A DNA stretch of 36,269 nucleotides from Herpetosiphonaceae bacterium (GTDB lineage: Bacteria > Chloroflexota > Chloroflexia > Chloroflexales > Herpetosiphonaceae), in assembly GCA_013538855.1 (NCBI GenBank), contig JABXJS010000069.1, forward strand, positions 1 to 36,269, read 5' to 3'. The notes under the pieces are model-generated. The model worked only from the letters and a program-made list of their open reading frames with translations, did not search any database and had not been told where the DNA came from. Made by a program: the position numbers and the translations under genes. Below are positions 32,504 through 36,269 of this stretch, piece by piece. Position 1 is the stretch's first letter. Each line of letters opens with the position of its first letter.

Positions 32504-32995
32504 CTACACGCTGATGCGGCAGCCGCAGAGCAGATCGATCGTGGCCGGAGCTATCAGGCGCTGCACGCCAGCGTGGCGGTGATGGGTAATCGCCCCAGAG
32601 CGTGGATCGACCACCACCACATCCTGCACGCCATGGGCCAGATAGATCGGTGGCCCCTGCTCGATGTCCTTCGCCTCGTAGCCAACGCTGATGACCTCAA
32701 TCACGGCGGCAGGGATCAGCGTGATTGCCGCATCTTCTTCGCTTGGCTCCTGACACCAGATCGCTATATCGGGGCGCTTGTACGTGTCCGCTGCAAAGCG
32801 GATAAGCACATCACTGTAGTGGACACAGGCGCAGTCATCCCGCCCAGGCAGCGGCGCAATCGAGGATTGAATACGAAACAGCATGCCTTGATGGCGCTTC
32901 GTGGGCAGTGCCTCCCACGTGCCAACACCGCGCACAAGCTCTAGCTTAATACCAGCCGCATCACCCTGCTGTAAGAGAAGCTCAGGAATGTTCAT
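32504..32995 (-). CDS. Uma2 family (DUF820) PD-(D/E)xK nuclease-like protein
   Basis: This 163-aa protein matches the Uma2/DUF820 pattern: 'YKRPDIAIW' (Asp76), 'AAVIEVISVGYEAKD' (Glu100, Lys109) and 'YLAHGVQDVVVVDPRSG'. The Asp/Glu/Lys set fits a PD-(D/E)xK nuclease core. The start is ATG 32995, with AGGAGA upstream. The family is greatly expanded in Cyanobacteria and Chloroflexota and is often linked to mobile DNA, but its function has not been settled. The gene converges on the WD40 gene. Confidence 0.88.
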   Translation of the reverse strand: MNIPELLLQQGDAAGIKLELVRGVGTWEALPTKRHQGMLFRIQSSIAPLPGRDDCACVHYSDVLIRFAADTYKRPDIAIWCQEPSEEDAAITLIPAAVIEVISVGYEAKDIEQGPPIYLAHGVQDVVVVDPRSGAITHHRHAGVQRLIAPATIDLLCGCRISV

Positions 32996-33140
32996 CGTAG
33001 TCTCCTGATTCAGTATCGACCGCTCCAGCATAGCACATTCGACCCGGCCACGGCAGTGAGCGCAGGGCGACAGATGTGGCGCTCAGGCACAGGCGCGCAT
33101 CCTGATAGTACAGCGCCAGCAGGCTACACGTTGCTGCAGG

Positions 33141-33935
33141 CTACTCCTGGCGCACGCGGCGCTGGAGCCACTGGAGCATAAGCGAGAGGATGAGCGTCAT
33201 CGTCAGGTAGAACAGCGTTAGGGTAAAGTAGGTCTGGTCGTAGAGGAAGGTGGAGCTGACCGACAGGCGCGCCACCTGGGTGATCTCGCGCACGCCGAGC
33301 ACCGAGACCAGCGAGGTGTCTTTGAGCAGCGCGATCAGGTCGTTGCCCAGGGCGGGCAGCACATTGCGGATGGCCTGCGGCAAGATGATATGGCGCATCG
33401 CGCTGACGTGCGACATGCCCAGCGAGCGCGCCGCCTCCATCTGGCCGCGGCCGATCGACTCGATGCCTGCGCGGAAGATCTCGGCGATATAGGCGGCGTA
33501 GATCAGCACCAGCGCGATGATCGCGCGCGTCACCATCGACACATTGTTGCCGCTAAAGCCCAGCAGCGACGACAGCGCCGGCACCACGGCGAAGGAGATC
33601 GAGAAGATCAGCACGAGGATGGGCACGCCGCGGATAAACTCGATGTAGGTGATGGCGAGATTGCGCAGGATAAAGTTTTTGGAGATGCGCCCAAGCCCCA
33701 GCACCATGCCCAGCACCAGCGCGAAGATAAACGAGATTACCGTCACCTGCAGCGTCATGCCCAAGCCCTGCAGGATCGTCTTGAAAATGCGGGCGTAGGT
33801 CGGATCAACGAGCACGCGCACCACCATGTAGAGGATGATGCCAACGATAATCAGCAGCCACCAGGGCAGCTTCTCCAGCAGGGCGCGGCCAGAGCGCTGC
33901 TCACTCGTGCTTGAGCGTTGTGAGTCAACCGTCAT
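33141..33935 (-). CDS. polar amino-acid ABC transporter permease
   Basis: This 264-aa inner-membrane permease belongs to the HisM/GlnP type. There are about five membrane helices plus the EAA loop 'GQMEAARSLGMSHVSAMRHIILPQAIRNVLPALGN', which contacts the ATPase. 'IEFIRGVPILVLIF' is the conserved N-terminal family segment. AAGGAGAG lies upstream of the ATG. The binding-protein gene lies 196 bp upstream on the same strand with a hairpin between, a common arrangement that gives more binding protein than permease. No ATP-binding subunit gene is in the window. Confidence 0.93.
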   Translation of the reverse strand: MTVDSQRSSTSEQRSGRALLEKLPWWLLIIVGIILYMVVRVLVDPTYARIFKTILQGLGMTLQVTVISFIFALVLGMVLGLGRISKNFILRNLAITYIEFIRGVPILVLIFSISFAVVPALSSLLGFSGNNVSMVTRAIIALVLIYAAYIAEIFRAGIESIGRGQMEAARSLGMSHVSAMRHIILPQAIRNVLPALGNDLIALLKDTSLVSVLGVREITQVARLSVSSTFLYDQTYFTLTLFYLTMTLILSLMLQWLQRRVRQE

Positions 33936-34085
33936 ACAAGACTCTCCTTATAGCTAGGGCTGAGGCTGAGATCAATTGTGTCCGCCCAGCGGTCGGAGCG
34001 GAGGGTGTGGGGACACCGCCAAGACCGACCGGGGTTCCCGTGCTGCATACGATCCAAGGTGAGCGGTCTACTGGAGAGAGGTGCG

Positions 34086-34120
34086 TGGACCGCAGAGCCG
34101 CTACACGGCTCCGCAGTCCA
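34086..34120 (-). terminator. attenuating hairpin between binding-protein and permease genes
   Basis: Arms 34086-34100 and 34106-34120 (15 bp, two mismatches, one of which can pair as G-U) with loop ctaca lie 11 bp after the binding-protein stop. It has no T-run, so partial termination or mRNA 3'-end protection is likely. The rest of the 196-bp spacer is GC-rich, with only short dyads. Confidence 0.65.
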
Positions 34121-34131
34121 CCGTCGATGAT

Positions 34132-34986
34132 CTACTCGGGCAGCTTGAAGTTTGCGCTGAAGTACTTCTGGGCTAGCTCATCGAGCTTGCCGCTCTCGCG
34201 CATCGCAGCGAGGGCCTGATTGACCGGTTCAACCAGATCGCTGCCCTTGGGGAAGATAAAGCCTAGCTCGTCGCTCTTGATCGGGTCGCCGATCAGCGCC
34301 AGCTGCTCGGAGTTGTTGCCGACGTAGCCCTGGCCGGCGGTCTCGTCCATCAGCACAGCGTCCACATCGCCGTTGATCAGCGCGCCCACGGCGAATGGGA
34401 ACTGCTCGAAGGCCTGGATGCGCTCCTCGGGGAGCAGAGTCTTGGCAGTCTCATAGTTCGTGGTGCCAGTCTGGGTGCCGAGCTTGAGCTTGGAGTCAGC
34501 CACAAAGTCGTCCATGTTCTTGAAGCGGCTCTCGTCCTTGCGCACCAGCAGGCGCTGATCGACGCGGATGTAGCCATCGGAGAAGTCAACCTGCTTGGCG
34601 CGATCTTCGGTGATGGTGATGCCATCGGCGGCGGCGTCGAACTGCTTGTTGCCGACGGCCTGGATCATGCCCTCCCACGAGGCCTCTTTGTACACCGGCT
34701 TGCAGTTCAGCAGGCGGCAGATCTCATTCCAGGCGTCGTAGTCCCAGCCCTCGCCCTGCGAGGTGCTTTGATTGACGTAGTTGAACGGCGGGTAGGCGTT
34801 CTCCACCGCAATCGTGACCTCGCGGCCGCCAAGGTCAGGCAGCGCGCTAGTGGCGGGGGCAGCGGTGGCATCGGTGCCAGTGTTTGCGGCGGGCGCAGGC
34901 GTGTTGGTGGGCGTGTCGCTCGCACCACATGCGGCCAGCGCGGCCAGCATGATGCTCACCAAGAGCAGCAACGACAATCGTTTCAT
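34132..34986 (-). CDS. polar amino-acid ABC transporter substrate-binding lipoprotein
   Basis: This is a 284-aa lipoprotein with lipobox LAAC (Cys20) and a Thr/Pro/Ala linker, then a family-3 periplasmic-binding-protein fold from ~residue 50: '[16 protein letters not shown]', '[18 protein letters not shown]', '[37 protein letters not shown]' and '[13 protein letters not shown]'. The ligand is probably a polar amino acid. The ATG at 34986 has AAGGAGG upstream, and a TATAAT box lies at 35020-35025. The permease gene follows. Confidence 0.93.
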   Translation of the reverse strand: MKRLSLLLLVSIMLAALAACGASDTPTNTPAPAANTGTDATAAPATSALPDLGGREVTIAVENAYPPFNYVNQSTSQGEGWDYDAWNEICRLLNCKPVYKEASWEGMIQAVGNKQFDAAADGITITEDRAKQVDFSDGYIRVDQRLLVRKDESRFKNMDDFVADSKLKLGTQTGTTNYETAKTLLPEERIQAFEQFPFAVGALINGDVDAVLMDETAGQGYVGNNSEQLALIGDPIKSDELGFIFPKGSDLVEPVNQALAAMRESGKLDELAQKYFSANFKLPE

Positions 34987-35019
34987 CGATTCCTCCTTGA
35001 GTATCTGAAGCGTTCGCCT

Positions 35020-35025
35020 ATTATA
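35020..35025 (-). promoter_or_regulatory. -10 box of the amino-acid transporter genes
   Basis: A perfect TATAAT on the minus strand lies 34 bp before the binding-protein ATG, in the 67-bp gap behind the metallophosphoesterase gene. No clear -35 box is seen. It suggests the transporter genes have their own promoter. Confidence 0.5.
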
Positions 35026-35053
35026 AAGCAATCGCGCTTGCGGAGCGCAGCGG

Positions 35054-35680
35054 CTAGGCCTGGTAGTCGAAGACCAGCGGCGGGTTGATCGGCTGCAGGC
35101 GCAGGGTACAGCTGCTGGCGTTGATGAAGGTGGTGTGATCATTGTGGGTCACGCCCCAGCCCTCGTGGATATGGCCAAAGATATGGGCGCGCGGGCGCAG
35201 CTGCCGCACAGTCTCCAGCAGATCGACGCAGCCAACCTGCTCGCCGCGCACGGTGCGGTCGCCGTGGCCGTAGGGCGGGCCGTGGGTGATCAGCACATTG
35301 GTGTCGGCGGGGATGGCCGCCCACTTCGCGCGCAGTGCTGGCCCGCGCTCAAGGTTGAAGGCCCAGTCGTGGAAGCGTGGCTGCCAGGGGCTGCCGTAGA
35401 TGCGCAGTCCCGCGATGGTCACCGCGCTGTCCTCAAGGTAGATCGCATTGGTCAGCAGCGCCGCCGCCGCCGAGCTGTGCTCGAAGCAGAAGTCGTGGTT
35501 GCCAGCGATGACCACCTTGTAGCGATGCGGCAGCGTGCCCAGCCAGGCGTTGAAGGGCGGCACATCGGCGATATCGCCACGGCGCGTGATGTCGCCGGCG
35601 TGGATCAGCACATCGCCAGCGGGCACGGGCAGCGCCGCGTGCAGCCCATGCGTATCGCTGATCGCCACAAAACGAACCAT
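35054..35680 (-). CDS. calcineurin-like metallophosphoesterase
   Basis: This 208-aa cytosolic phosphoesterase has all five family motifs: DTHG (Asp9, His11), GDIT (Asp30), GNHD (Asn61, His62), THGPP (His133) and GHIH (His170, His172). The dimetal site is therefore complete. The short size and '[11 protein letters not shown]' and 'ITHGPPYG' segments resemble the MPPED/UPF0046-type enzymes that hydrolyse cyclic or simple phosphodiesters. The physiological substrate is unknown. AGGAGG lies eight bases before the ATG. Confidence 0.93.
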   Translation of the reverse strand: MVRFVAISDTHGLHAALPVPAGDVLIHAGDITRRGDIADVPPFNAWLGTLPHRYKVVIAGNHDFCFEHSSAAAALLTNAIYLEDSAVTIAGLRIYGSPWQPRFHDWAFNLERGPALRAKWAAIPADTNVLITHGPPYGHGDRTVRGEQVGCVDLLETVRQLRPRAHIFGHIHEGWGVTHNDHTTFINASSCTLRLQPINPPLVFDYQA

Positions 35681-35975
35681 AGCCCACCTCCTGGTTACAG
35701 CTCCACAGCACACGCGCCGCCAATCGGCCGCGTGGCCGCAGCATGCCGTTGGTTATGAAAAAGAATCGCCTGCGCTAGCCCCGCCCGGCTCAGACGATAG
35801 AGTCTGCTGCGTTGCTGGCTCAGTCCGGCCTTGGGCGACATACGGCGCACAGGCACTCTACACAATCAGCGGCACAGATGCAATGGGCCAACTGCCAGAC
35901 ACTGACGGCGCCGCCCACACCCGCTGGCCAGTGACGCAGCCAATCGCCAGCCCCACGCAGCAGCTCTACCATGCA
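35681..35975. other. non-coding stretch right of the metallophosphoesterase gene
   Basis: No supported gene. It contains the third copy of the dispersed ~46-bp element (35786-35831). The bases from 35832 are GC-rich with biased reading frames in several phases but no ribosome binding site or recognisable protein. Confidence 0.5.
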
Positions 35976-36269
35976 GCGCTCGCCATCAGCGCCGCCCACG
36001 TGCGCCAGCCTGCGCCCGACCATAGGACCAGCGCCAGCCACACCTACGCTGCGCCAGCCGCTCGGCAACGCCAACCACCCATCCACAGCACTCACGCCGA
36101 CGGTGCGTTGATTTCAGCAGCGCTGGCAGCCTGCGCACGCACCAGCACGCGGCGCTCGCCATCAGCGCCGCCCACGTGCGCCAGCCTGCGCCCGACCATA
36201 GGACCAGCACCAGCCACACCTACGCTGCGCCAGCCGCTCGGCAACGCCAACCACCCATCCACAGCACTC
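35976..36269. repeat. long direct repeat with 176-bp period, running off the window
   Basis: The segment 35976-36093 recurs at 36152-36269 with essentially one difference (accagcgcc / accagcacc). The second copy is cut by the window end, so the repeat continues to the right and may have more units. The 58 bases between differ from the start of the block. No credible protein is encoded. Confidence 0.92.

Noticed and set aside
33936-34085. Possible riboswitch between binding-protein and permease genes
   Set aside because: The stretch is GC-rich with short dyads, but I could not match it to any riboswitch core, and the position is explained by an attenuating hairpin.
35820-36219. Open frames in the right-end repeat
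   Set aside because: Several frames are open on both strands because of GC bias; none has a ribosome binding site or recognisable protein pattern.

Overview
The window reads as GC-rich bacterial chromosome from a Chloroflexota organism, most likely class Chloroflexia (inference). The supporting signs are extracellular proteins ending in a (Y)LPxxLR/YIPLILR tail, a recurrent 'FGYP...QYFERxRFEYHPEN' domain seen in this phylum, lipoproteins with Ala/Pro/Thr linkers, and DUF4188, CHRD, Uma2 and SPW family genes. There is no rRNA, tRNA, CRISPR array, transposase or phage module. TAG is the stop codon of about three quarters of the genes, which is unusual.

Layout. 1-2016: an MBL-fold lipoprotein and an NAD(P)H-dependent FMN reductase in tandem. 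2141-4127 (minus): an APH-type kinase preceded by four ~130-bp tandem repeats, then a SUKH-like protein. 4305-11985: an Asp-box propeller protein, a large M36/M4-like metalloprotease and, convergent to it, a PKD/Calx-beta surface protein. 12067-14139: a tandem duplication of a Rid-family gene and a zinc-ribbon gene in which opposite partners have decayed in the two copies. 14263-16150 (minus): a GerMN-domain protein and an SPW membrane protein separated by a palindromic terminator. 16673-17890: an operon of a response regulator, a membrane protein and an unknown protein. 18323-20434: DUF4188 plus SDR divergent from a PadR regulator, with two identical dyad operators between them. 20477-23669: a DtxR/MntR-type regulator divergent from cydAB. 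23999-25186: a 59-codon secreted-peptide gene missed by length cut-offs, and a CHRD lipoprotein. 25472-28474 (minus): a translationally coupled formyltransferase and polysaccharide deacetylase, plus a repeat-containing helical protein. 28649-32995: a serine hydrolase lipoprotein, a deaminase-like putative effector, an NTF2-like protein, a seven-blade WD40 protein and a Uma2 nuclease-like protein. 33141-35680 (minus): an amino-acid ABC permease and binding protein, and a metallophosphoesterase. The right end is a long direct repeat running off the window.

The most novel item is the gene at 29844-30824. It has an N-terminal 'LQRTLGNRTVGALLQR' segment like that of toxin/eCIS-associated proteins, a linker with a motif closely resembling a eukaryotic SUMO-interacting motif followed by an acidic serine cluster, and a C-terminal HAE...PC...C deaminase-like core. 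No immunity gene is adjacent. The reciprocal decay of the duplicated Rid/zinc-ribbon pair, the twin PadR operators and the tiny secreted peptide are further points of interest. All function calls come from motif recognition by eye; no searches were run.
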